Source of the DNA: Planctomyces sp.
GTDB taxonomy: Bacteria > Planctomycetota > Planctomycetia > Planctomycetales > Planctomycetaceae
DNA: 32,588 nt
Direction of reading: 5' to 3'
Assembly: GCA_016795105.1 (NCBI GenBank)
Contig: JAEUIH010000083.1
Span: 1 to 32,588 of the forward strand
Part shown: positions 9,110-16,293 of the stretch, one piece after another
How positions within the stretch are numbered: the first letter of the stretch is position 1
How the letters are laid out: each line of letters starts with the position of its first letter
Program-made: the position numbers and the translations under genes
Notes under the pieces: model-generated
Seen by the model: only the letters and a program-made list of their open reading frames with translations
Database searches by the model: none
Told to the model about the DNA's origin: nothing

Positions 9110-9940
9110 ATGAGATTCAGTCGAGTCAAAGCGAAACTCAGACGGGGCGAAGCAGCTCTGATCACATGCTGCCACTTTACCGATCCCAGCGTCTACGAAC
9201 TGACGAGTCTCATGGGCTTCGATGGAATCTGGCTCGATCTTGAACACCACTCAACCAACGATGAAACCGCAGCAAACCTGATGCGAGCCGCCCGAGTCGG
9301 GTCGTCGGATATTATTGCTCGTCCAGCCAAAGGCGAGTTCATGCGGATGGGAAGAATTCTCGAAGCCGGTGCTCAGGGAATCATGTACCCTCGCTGCGAA
9401 ACGGCCGATGAAGCCCGCGAACTTGTCCGCTGGGCCAAGTTCGCGCCGCAGGGAGAACGAGGTGTCGACGGGGCAAACGGAGATGCTCCATACTGCTGTA
9501 TGCCAATGGCGCCCTATTTGAGGGCCGCCAACGAAGAAACTCTCATCATTGCGCAGCTGGAATCCGTGCAGGCTGTCGAACGTGCGGAAGAAATCGCCAG
9601 CGTTCCAGGCATTGATGTTCTGATGCTCGGGCCTGCTGACCTGAGTGTACTTGCGGGGATTCCATGTCAGTTCGATCATCCACTGATTGCAGAGATGACT
9701 CAGAAGGTGGCTGCGGCGGCAAAAACAACGAATAAATGGTGGGGAACAGTTTCCGGCACTGCGGAACATTCACGTCGACTGCTGGATCTTGGTGCGAAAT
9801 TCATCTGCCGTGGTGCAGACATTGTGTTTGTCAAAATGGCACTCGAACAACTTCAGGAACAGTATGCATCGCTCGGCTTCACGTTTGAGAACAAAATCCA
9901 ACAGGCCGTTGAAGATCTCAAACGCGCATACCCATCGTAG
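9110..9940 (+). CDS. HpcH/HpaI-family class II aldolase
   Basis: The protein belongs to the metal-dependent pyruvate aldolases related to 2,4-dihydroxyhept-2-ene-1,7-dioate aldolase and 2-keto-3-deoxy-L-rhamnonate aldolase. Of 276 residues, the family motifs are D43, E45 and H46 in WLDLEHH, R71 in IIARP, E151 in AQLES (metal) and D177 in LGPADLS (metal). The GFDGIW and AGAQGIMYPR segments are typical. The start at 9110 lies 57 bases after thrC. A dioxygenase and an SDR follow at 45 and 78 bases, which suggests a catabolic operon. Citrate lyase beta subunits share the fold but lack the WLDLEH signature. The substrate cannot be inferred. Confidence 0.88.
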   Translation: MRFSRVKAKLRRGEAALITCCHFTDPSVYELTSLMGFDGIWLDLEHHSTNDETAANLMRAARVGSSDIIARPAKGEFMRMGRILEAGAQGIMYPRCETADEARELVRWAKFAPQGERGVDGANGDAPYCCMPMAPYLRAANEETLIIAQLESVQAVERAEEIASVPGIDVLMLGPADLSVLAGIPCQFDHPLIAEMTQKVAAAAKTTNKWWGTVSGTAEHSRRLLDLGAKFICRGADIVFVKMALEQLQEQYASLGFTFENKIQQAVEDLKRAYPS

Positions 9941-9985
9941 CTGAAACATGTACCTTCGGTCTTCTGCGGTGAAAGGACCCTCAGC

Positions 9986-10777
9986 ATGGAATTCTTTCGA
10001 AATACAGAACGTGAAACCAGCCCTCAACAGCGGAAGCTGGCATACGACCGAGATGGTGTGGTTGTGATCCGGGATTTCCTCTCCCCCGATGATTTTCAGG
10101 CGTTGAACAGAAATCTTGATCGCTACATCTCTGAAATCGTCCCTGACCTGCCGGATGGAGATGCGTTCTACGAAGATCGAACACGGCCGGAAACTCTGAA
10201 GCAGATGCAGAGAATGCAGCAGGACACATTCTTTGCGGACTATCTCTCTCATCCGGTGTGGAAGCAGACTGCAGAGTTGCTGCTGGGCGAAGAGGCAAAT
10301 GCGGAAGGCGCCGAGTGGTTTAATAAGCCGCCGGGTTCAAATCACCCGACTCCTCCACATCAGGACAACTTTTACTTTTGTCTTGCACCCCCGAACGTCC
10401 TGACAATGTGGCTGGCACTCGATCCGGTCGATGAAGAAAACGGCTGCCTGCGTTATGTAAATGGTTCTCACCGCCCTGGAATTCGACCTCATTCCCGTAC
10501 GAAGACGCTCGGGTTCTCTCAGGGCATCACAGACTTTCCCGGCGAACAGGACCTGAGCCACGAAGTCAAAGCCATCCTGAACGCAGGAGACGTAGTCATT
10601 CATCATGGCAACACAATTCACTGGGCAGAAGTCAATCGCTCACTCACTCGTCATCGCCGCAGTTTTGCATTGGTTTTCAAGGGTGTCAGTTGTTGCCGCG
10701 ATGAAGAAGCGTATCAACGCTATCTGAAATCAGCTCGCAGTCAGCATACAGAACTTGGACTGAAGACGAACGTGTGA
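9986..10777 (+). CDS. Phytanoyl-CoA dioxygenase (PhyH) family protein
   Basis: This should be an Fe(II)/2-oxoglutarate-dependent oxygenase of 263 residues. The facial triad is visible: H125 and D127 in PPHQDNFYF and H212 in GNTIHWAE. The 2-oxoglutarate-binding arginine is probably in the SLTRHRRS segment (219-226). The WLALDPVDEENGCLRYVNGSHRPG block (142-164) is characteristic of PhyH proteins, as is GDVVIHHG. AAAGGA lies about 8 bases before the ATG. Bacterial members hydroxylate varied small molecules (ectoine, phosphonates, halogenated products), so true phytanoyl-CoA activity is not implied. The position between an aldolase and an SDR suggests it hydroxylates an organic acid or sugar-derived compound (inference). 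Confidence 0.9.
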   Translation: MEFFRNTERETSPQQRKLAYDRDGVVVIRDFLSPDDFQALNRNLDRYISEIVPDLPDGDAFYEDRTRPETLKQMQRMQQDTFFADYLSHPVWKQTAELLLGEEANAEGAEWFNKPPGSNHPTPPHQDNFYFCLAPPNVLTMWLALDPVDEENGCLRYVNGSHRPGIRPHSRTKTLGFSQGITDFPGEQDLSHEVKAILNAGDVVIHHGNTIHWAEVNRSLTRHRRSFALVFKGVSCCRDEEAYQRYLKSARSQHTELGLKTNV

Positions 10778-10855
10778 ACAGAGTCTTCTCCAAAGTGCGT
10801 GCTGACGACATTCGGCAGATGAGTTCGAGACCTGGAGTTGGCTGAGGGGCAGGGG

Positions 10856-11647
10856 ATGATCGGCGAAACTGCGAAACTGTTTGATCTCCGGGGACGAACC
10901 GCACTTGTGACAGGAGCCTGTGGCCATCTCGGATCTGCCATCGCTGAAGGACTCGCGGAAGCGGGCGCGACGGTGGTTGTGAGCAGCCGGAGTCAGGAAA
11001 AAGCCGATACCTTTGCTGCATCATTGCCGGAAACAACCGGCCAACATCACTTCGGTGTCGCCATCGATCACATGCGTGAAGACTCAATTCGATCCGGATT
11101 CGCGATGGCTGTCGGTCGAGCAAAAGAAATCAGCATTCTTGTCAACAATGCACATGAAGCAGTTGGCGCAGACTGGAGTTCGGTCACCGGAGACGAATTT
11201 AGTCAGCAACTGAAGAACGCAACCGGTTACTTTCTGCTGGCCCGTTCGTTTCGGGAACATGTTGTTGCGAACTCGGGGCATGGCACAATCATCATGCTTG
11301 GCTCAATGTACGGCGAAGTTGGTTCTTATCCTGAAACTTACGAGGGCATCTGCAACGCGAGCCCCGCCGCTTATCATGCACTGAAAGGCGGAATCCTGCA
11401 TTTAACACGACATCTCGCCGTCTATTGGGCAGCGGATGGAATTCGAGTCAACAGCCTGAGCCCTGGCCCATTTCCATCACCCAAAGCTCCAGCGGCACTC
11501 ATCGAACGACTTACTCAGAAGTCCCCCATGAAACGTATGGGGCAGCCCTCAGAACTCAAAGGCGCCGCCGTCTTCCTTGCATCTGACGCCTCCAGCTACG
11601 TCACCGGCCACAACCTCGTCATCGACGGCGGCTGGACCGCCTGGTAA
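10856..11647 (+). CDS. SDR-family oxidoreductase
   Basis: This is an NAD(P)-dependent short-chain dehydrogenase/reductase of 263 residues. The ATG at 10856 follows GAGGGG at a good distance; a TTG 18 bases upstream lacks a spaced ribosome binding site. The cofactor motif is TGACGHLG (19-26), a variant of TGxxxGxG with His at the sixth position. NNAH (97-100) replaces the usual NNAG. The catalytic residues are S150, Y173 and K177 (YHALK), followed by IRVNSLSPGPF and a C-terminal VTGHNLVIDGGW, which marks the classical SDR fold. The long insert between Ser and Tyr (GSYPETYEGICNASP) resembles SDRs of sugar metabolism. It is the last gene of the plus-strand run; a 23-base repeat begins two bases after its stop. 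Confidence 0.92.
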   Translation: MIGETAKLFDLRGRTALVTGACGHLGSAIAEGLAEAGATVVVSSRSQEKADTFAASLPETTGQHHFGVAIDHMREDSIRSGFAMAVGRAKEISILVNNAHEAVGADWSSVTGDEFSQQLKNATGYFLLARSFREHVVANSGHGTIIMLGSMYGEVGSYPETYEGICNASPAAYHALKGGILHLTRHLAVYWAADGIRVNSLSPGPFPSPKAPAALIERLTQKSPMKRMGQPSELKGAAVFLASDASSYVTGHNLVIDGGWTAW

Positions 11648-11648
11648 A

Positions 11649-11671
11649 TTAAAGGTGCCACGGACCGTTTT
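11649..11671 (-). repeat. 23-bp dispersed motif, copy 2
   Basis: The reverse complement matches 995-1017 at 22 of 23 positions. It starts two bases after the SDR stop codon. Confidence 0.65.
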
Positions 11672-12042
11672 GGCAATATAGGTAATTTATTCATCTACAT
11701 CCAGAAGTCGGTTCCCCAAACCTTGCGTTGTCAGGATTCGCTTCATCATGCTGAACGTGACGGGTACGATTGGGATAGCAGCACAGATCGCCGACTTGAG
11801 TGGGACCGATTACGAGCGCCGCTTCGCTGAGCACGAGCACGCAGAGAGGGGATGGACCTCCCGGCTCTGCATTCAAGGCCATTTCATGCTCAGTGATAAC
11901 GGCGATCGTGCTCGTCATCGATTGCCGGTGGCCGGGTCAGGATGGTGATCAGGCCAGGCGGACACAGTGGCAAATTCAAAGTGCGATCACCACAGTTCAT
12001 CAACACCGGAAACAATATCACCCATCCTGCGTATCCTTCCCG

Positions 12043-12069
12043 AAAAACGAGTCCTGACCCCTTTTCAGG
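12043..12069 (-). terminator. 18-bp motif copy 2, possible weak panB terminator
   Basis: On the minus strand CCTGA and TCAGG (12065-12069 and 12053-12057) form a 5-bp stem with a 7-base loop. ACTCGTTTTT follows directly, just past the panB stop codon. The T-rich half belongs to the 18-base motif also found at 74-91, where no equivalent stem exists. The terminator role is plausible but weak; the repeat identity is firm. Confidence 0.4.
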
Positions 12070-12075
12070 GACGGG

Positions 12076-12879
12076 CTAGCGGTGGGAATGTTCGGGGCCG
12101 GGGTAGGTTCCGTGTTGAACTTCTGAGACGTAGTCCCGCACTGCTTTGGTCGCGGAAGATCGCAAGTCGGCGAACTGTTTCAAGAATTTTGGGCGGAAGT
12201 TAGGAGTCAGTCCAAGCATGTCCGGGCCCACCAGGACCTGTCCCGTGCAATGAGGTCCGGCGCCGATGCCAATCGTTGGGATGGTCAAAATCTCTGTGAT
12301 TTTCTGGGCAAGGTCCTGCGGAATCAGTTCGAGTACAATTCCAAAGGCTCCTGCGTCTTCGGCGGCGCGAGCATCATCAAGGAGTTGTTGTTCGTCGCGT
12401 TGAACTCGTCCCATACTTCCAAGCTGACGCACGGCCTGTGGACGCATTCCAACATGCGCCATCACGGGAATCTCTGCCCGTCCAATCGCTCTGATCGTCT
12501 CTGCCTGAATTGCTCCACCTTCAAGCTTCACGGCGTCAGCACCAGTTTCTTTCAGAATTCGTCCCGCGTTGCGGACGGCCTGCTTTGGGCTGACCTGGTA
12601 GGTCATGAACGGCAGGTCAACAATGACCAGAGCTCGACGTACCGCACGAGCTACCATTTCACCGTGGTAGATCATTTGCTCCAAAGTGACTGGCAGGGTT
12701 GTAGACCGGCCCTGTACAACCATGGCGAGGCTATCACCTACGAGAATGCTGTCCACTCCGGCTTCGTCCAGAATTCCCGCCCACATGTAGTCATACGCCG
12801 TCAGCATCGTCAGCTTCTGACCTGACGATGCTGCTTCTCGAAATGCGGGAACTGTGATCTTCTTCACCTGCGAACTCAC
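12076..12879 (-). CDS. panB: 3-methyl-2-oxobutanoate hydroxymethyltransferase
   Basis: The enzyme adds a hydroxymethyl group from methylene-tetrahydrofolate to alpha-ketoisovalerate, the first committed step to pantothenate and CoA. Its 267 residues match the family length. Metal and substrate residues are D49 (ILVGDSLAM), D88 (IVDLPFMTY) and E120 (VKLEGG); the catalytic glutamate is E184 (IVLELIP). HVGMRPQ and the C-terminal TIGIGAGPHCTGQVLV block are diagnostic. It starts with GTG at 12879 and overlaps the stop of the upstream FAH-family gene by 4 bases (GTGA), so translation is probably coupled. No panC or panD is in the window. Confidence 0.96.
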   Translation of the reverse strand: MSSQVKKITVPAFREAASSGQKLTMLTAYDYMWAGILDEAGVDSILVGDSLAMVVQGRSTTLPVTLEQMIYHGEMVARAVRRALVIVDLPFMTYQVSPKQAVRNAGRILKETGADAVKLEGGAIQAETIRAIGRAEIPVMAHVGMRPQAVRQLGSMGRVQRDEQQLLDDARAAEDAGAFGIVLELIPQDLAQKITEILTIPTIGIGAGPHCTGQVLVGPDMLGLTPNFRPKFLKQFADLRSSATKAVRDYVSEVQHGTYPGPEHSHR

Positions 12880-13751
12880 TGCGGTTTCCTGTCCTTGACG
12901 ATTGGGTTTTCCAGTTTGCCGATCCCGGAAATGGAGATCGCAACAAAGTCACCATTTTCCAGACTGAAATTATCCTGAGGAACAACCCCTGTGCCCGTCA
13001 TCAGGAACGCGCCCTTCGGGAACTCATTTTCCCGATAAAGCCAGCCAACAAGATCTTCAAGCTGGCGCGCCATCTGACTGAGCTTTGTCGCGCCATTGAA
13101 GACCTGGTTTCCGTTGCGGACAATCTGCAGACTGATGTCAACAGCATCCGGAACCAGGGGTTCTTCTGCGAGCAACACGCAGGGTCCAAGTCCGGCACAT
13201 TGAGAATAGACTTTGGCCTGTGGCAGGTACAGAGGATTCTCACCCTCAATGTCTCGAGCCGACATGTCATTTCCGATGGTGTATCCCACAATTTTTCCGG
13301 TGGGATTGATGACCAGTGTAAATTCAGGCTCAGGAACACTCCACTGGCTGTCCCAGCGAACACGCAGCTGCTGCCCCGGACCTGATACTCGTGAACCAGT
13401 TGCTTTGAAAAACAGCTCCGGCCGATCGGCGGTATAGACTTTATCATAGTGTGACGCAGCTGACTCGGACTCCTCCATTCGAGCCACCTGGCTGCGTTTA
13501 TAGGTGACGCCGGCGGCCCAAATCTCCTGCTGGTCAACCGGTGAAAGCACAGTGACTTCTTTCAGCGAGACCAACGGCGCATTTGGTCGAAGCAGGAAGC
13601 GGGCCAGTCCGGCCGGATCATGTGAATTCAGAATGTCGGAAAGCGAGTTACAGTTTTCAACCTGAGTCAAATCCAGGGGCTGTACTGCGTCGTCGTGATA
13701 TGCTGCAACGGCTGGAGTGCCATCCGCGAGTCGAATATTTGCGAGTCTCAC
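12876..13751 (-). CDS. Fumarylacetoacetate-hydrolase-family protein
   Basis: The 291-residue protein has a FAH-type C-terminal fold. The metal-binding pattern is visible: VPEPEFTLVIN with the E-x-E pair at about 139-141, then GYTIGNDMSARDIEGENPLYLPQAK, and a C-terminal LMTGTGVVPQDNFSLENGD. FAH-fold enzymes cleave or dehydrate 2-keto acids. The RPELFFKATGSRV and ENPLYLPQAKVYSQC segments recall the 2-keto-3-deoxy-sugar-acid dehydratase branch, but that sub-family is a guess. It starts at GTG (13751), the only start after an in-frame stop, with a weak ribosome binding site. Its stop overlaps the panB start. It follows rluD by 106 bases in a minus-strand run. Whether it acts with the aldolase encoded on the other strand is open. 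Confidence 0.85.
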   Translation of the reverse strand: MRLANIRLADGTPAVAAYHDDAVQPLDLTQVENCNSLSDILNSHDPAGLARFLLRPNAPLVSLKEVTVLSPVDQQEIWAAGVTYKRSQVARMEESESAASHYDKVYTADRPELFFKATGSRVSGPGQQLRVRWDSQWSVPEPEFTLVINPTGKIVGYTIGNDMSARDIEGENPLYLPQAKVYSQCAGLGPCVLLAEEPLVPDAVDISLQIVRNGNQVFNGATKLSQMARQLEDLVGWLYRENEFPKGAFLMTGTGVVPQDNFSLENGDFVAISISGIGKLENPIVKDRKPQ

Positions 13752-13857
13752 TGTCGGGCTTCGCTTTCTGTTTCAGAATCTTCATACGGTCCGGGGAATC
13801 CCCTGCGGATTCCAGCGGAATTCTCAATGATAGCCTCTTGTTCACGAGATCCATCCG

Positions 13858-14964
13858 TCAGGCCTTAAGACTTCTTAGGAACGTCAAAGTTCGCTCAAAG
13901 TCGTCCGGAAATGGTGCCTCAAACTGCATCTCTTTTCCACTAAGTGGATGTCGAATTGTCAGGCGAAATGCATGAAGTGCCTGGCGTGAAATCAGGACTT
14001 CATCCGCATCACCCATCGGCTTTCGCCCCGTCACATCATAGATTCTCAGTTCGTTTTGACCGGCGTAAAGTCTGTCGGCGACGATCGGAGTTCCAATATA
14101 CTGCATGTGGACACGCAATTGGTGCGTCCTTCCGGTCGCCGGGAAGAGTTCGATAAAGGCAAATCGGCCGACGTAGGTCTCGGCCGTCTGATAGAAGGTT
14201 CGGGCCTCTCGAGCATTTCCGCCTTCAGGACAAACCATCATCTTTTCGCGAGCCCTCGGATGAACACTCATAAAGGTCCGAATATGGTCCGAAGTGAGTT
14301 CCGGGATCCCTCGAACAATGGCCCGATACTCTTTCCGAACCTCTCGCTGCTCAAACTGAGAACTCAGCCTCTGATGAACCTGATTGTCTTTCGCAACAAG
14401 AATCACGCCACTCGTATCGCGATCCAGCCGATGCACAATTCCTGGCCGATGCAGCCCTGCAACGTCGCTCAACTGATTGAAGTGAAACTGCAGCGCACCC
14501 GCCAGAGTCCCTCGGTAGTTTCCGCGTCCAGGGTGAACAATCATATTCGCCGCTTTATTGAGCACGATGATTGCTTCATCTTCATAGAGAACCGAAATCG
14601 GCAGATCCTCTGGCGGAATTGTACTCTGCTCTGCACTCGGCAACTCAACCCAGATTCGATCATTGACGCGCAATCGTCTGGACGATCGGGCTGCAAGGCC
14701 ATTCAATCGGATCGTCCCGCACTCAATTGCCTTCTGCAGCTGGGCACGGGAATGGTTCGAGAACAATCGGCTCAGATAGTGATCCAGCCGCCAGCCATGG
14801 GCTCGTGATTCAACGGTGAGTTCAATCGGTGAACTCAGCTGAGTCAGTTCGTCGAGAGACGAAATCACCGAGGGAGACTCGGTCTCGTCGCCCTCGGTGA
14901 TCAGGTCTTCATCTGCTGGCATCGGCGACTCACTGTCGTCGAGGCCAAAATCGTCAACAGGCAT
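13858..14964 (-). CDS. RluA/RluD-family 23S rRNA pseudouridine synthase
   Basis: The product isomerises uridines to pseudouridine in structured RNA, most likely 23S rRNA. Of 368 residues, the first 45 are acidic and poorly conserved. An S4 RNA-binding domain follows (about 56-110, RLDHYLSRLF). The catalytic domain starts near 122. HRLDRDTSG (178-186) contains the catalytic aspartate D181. GRTHQLRVHM and HAFRLTIRHPLSG are further family motifs. The gene starts 2 bases after the stop of the upstream TPR gene, which indicates coupling. The RluD subgroup (S4 domain plus RluA core) fits best; RluC is the main alternative. Confidence 0.93.
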   Translation of the reverse strand: MPVDDFGLDDSESPMPADEDLITEGDETESPSVISSLDELTQLSSPIELTVESRAHGWRLDHYLSRLFSNHSRAQLQKAIECGTIRLNGLAARSSRRLRVNDRIWVELPSAEQSTIPPEDLPISVLYEDEAIIVLNKAANMIVHPGRGNYRGTLAGALQFHFNQLSDVAGLHRPGIVHRLDRDTSGVILVAKDNQVHQRLSSQFEQREVRKEYRAIVRGIPELTSDHIRTFMSVHPRAREKMMVCPEGGNAREARTFYQTAETYVGRFAFIELFPATGRTHQLRVHMQYIGTPIVADRLYAGQNELRIYDVTGRKPMGDADEVLISRQALHAFRLTIRHPLSGKEMQFEAPFPDDFERTLTFLRSLKA

Positions 14965-14966
14965 CC

Positions 14967-15911
14967 TTAGGGAGTCCCGGTTGCTGGACTGCCCTCGGCA
15001 GCTGGAACACCTTCTGCTGGTGCTGGTGTCTCAGTGGCTGGCGTCTCTGTCGCTGGTGCTGGAGTTTCAGCAGCTGGTACCGGTGAACCTTCTGCCGCCG
15101 GCGTTGATGACTCCGGAGTTAACAAATCACCCAACCCGCCGGGAGCTGCACCTTCACCGGGAGTTACACCTTCGGCTGGCGTGCCTGAACTGCCTGGCAT
15201 ACCCAATCCCTGCAGATCAAACGGGTTCGGAATTGCGGGTACGTTGGATCTTGGTCCGTCCTGTGGCATGAGGAGGTCATCACCGGGTTTTGGATCCTGC
15301 TTTGCAAACCATGCATAAAACTGCTTCGTAGAATCCATCTTTAGTCGCTTCACGCGATCTTCTGCGAGTGTCTTGAATACCTTTGAATCCGGGAATTCAT
15401 CCAGAATTCTTTGCCATGCTGCAATGGCTGCCTTGTTTTTCTCTTCGGTACCGTCGTTTTCGCATTCTGCCACACGCGCCAACCCGGCAAGAACTCGCAC
15501 TTTCAGGTCCCCGGTCACATCGGCCTGATCTGCCAGACGTTCGTAAGCGGCTTTTGCGGATTCCAGCTCAGTGACTGCCACTTTGCGATTCCGGAACATG
15601 TTACCGATCGCATTGCTCAGCAGCATGTCGCCCTGCTGAAGCCGTGCAACCGTGCCGATTTCCGTATTTTCGAACTGATCCGCAACGTCTCTGTATTGCT
15701 GATCATTTTCTGCCACCAAAAGCGCTGCCGACGCCGGAGCGGTTGCTGGCGGAGTTCGCTGAAGATAGACAACGATCGCTGTCACTCCGAGAATTGCGGC
15801 AATTCCATAGATAATGCTGGTACCGTACTGGTCCAGCCAGGGACGGGACTGCTTAAGAACATTTGCCAGCTGATTTTCGTCGTGCGGGTGAACGTAGTGC
15901 TTGTCCGACAT
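14967..15911 (-). CDS. Membrane-anchored TPR-like protein with Pro/Ala/Thr tail
   Basis: The start was set at 15911 (MSDKHYVHPHDENQL); the frame extends upstream to 16097, but that part reads into an intergenic repeat. The 314-residue protein has one membrane helix at about 33-50 (SIIYGIAAILGVTAIVVYL), preceded by a soluble segment. After it comes a helical region (about 65-215) with AYERLA and AWQRILDEFPDSK motifs typical of TPR_21/YfgM-like proteins. Residues about 240-314 are low complexity, with repeated TPAPATE/TPAPAEG units rich in Pro, Ala and Thr. It is the first gene of the minus-strand run with rluD. A YfgM-like role at the inner membrane is possible but unproven. Confidence 0.75.
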   Translation of the reverse strand: MSDKHYVHPHDENQLANVLKQSRPWLDQYGTSIIYGIAAILGVTAIVVYLQRTPPATAPASAALLVAENDQQYRDVADQFENTEIGTVARLQQGDMLLSNAIGNMFRNRKVAVTELESAKAAYERLADQADVTGDLKVRVLAGLARVAECENDGTEEKNKAAIAAWQRILDEFPDSKVFKTLAEDRVKRLKMDSTKQFYAWFAKQDPKPGDDLLMPQDGPRSNVPAIPNPFDLQGLGMPGSSGTPAEGVTPGEGAAPGGLGDLLTPESSTPAAEGSPVPAAETPAPATETPATETPAPAEGVPAAEGSPATGTP

Positions 15912-16264
15912 GAGAGAAACGACTTTCCTGCCAACCAATTGGTAATTTTCGTCTGCCCGCAGTGCGAGCCGAAGCGGTGAGTATAGGTCCAGCAGGGAAA
16001 TGAGGTCAAGCTGTGCAATTTGCAGCAGTACTGGAATGCCAAATTCAGGCATCCAAAACTCGCCAGAATACAGAAATGCAGGGGAAATTCCGCACAAAGG
16101 GGCTCGATCTCATCAAATATCGTCGACCACGCTCCACCCAGACGCAAATTGAACTCATCACGCTCCGTCGTGATGTTGAGCACAGCAGCGAGGACTCCTC
16201 ACGCCACGTTGTGATGTTCAGAGGCCGGCCGGGATTCAACCGCAGGGCGTACCAGAGTTCGTCA
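15912..16264. other. Intergenic region filled largely by a repeat copy
   Basis: The region lies between the kinase stop and the start of the TPR-like gene, both minus strand. Its left two thirds hold no feature apart from a probable promoter region for the TPR gene. From about 16154 to the kinase stop and beyond it is occupied by the stem-loop repeat described separately. Confidence 0.6.
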
Positions 16265-16293
16265 TCATGGCGTAGTGTGGGGAGTACTTTGGG
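16154..16293. repeat. REP-like stem-loop element, copy A (overlaps kinase 3' end)
   Basis: The core unit is CATCACG-N6-CGTGATG, here at 16156-16175 on the minus strand. A degenerate second unit lies near 16191-16218 and a third, in plus orientation, at 16263-16293 (24 of 31 positions shared with the unit at 20670-20700). The block CCGGGATTCAACCG near 16228-16241 is also shared with copy B. The stop codon of the kinase gene (16265-16267) falls inside the last unit. Confidence 0.75.

Larger units (their letters stand above)
11648..12075. other. Convergent intergenic island with repeats
   Basis: The region lies between the SDR stop (plus) and the panB stop (minus). It holds a 23-base motif at 11649-11671 and an 18-base motif at 12043-12060, both inverted relative to copies near the left end of the window. 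Short frames exist on both strands, but none has a domain or convincing start. A GC-rich stretch near 11810-11850 (GCGCCGCTTCGCTGAGC) may be another intergenic repeat. Confidence 0.6.

Noticed and set aside
11748-11948. Small frames on both strands between SDR and panB genes
   Set aside because: No start signal or domain, and they overlap each other; the region looks like repeat-rich spacer.
74-12060. The whole block as a composite transposon
   Set aside because: There is no transposase, no target-site duplication was seen, the repeats are only 18-23 bases, and the enclosed genes are mostly chromosomal housekeeping and metabolic genes.
14056-14808. 250-residue plus-strand frame opposite rluD
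   Set aside because: It is the antisense shadow of a gene with clear catalytic motifs and has no domain of its own. The same applies to 12250-12825 opposite panB.
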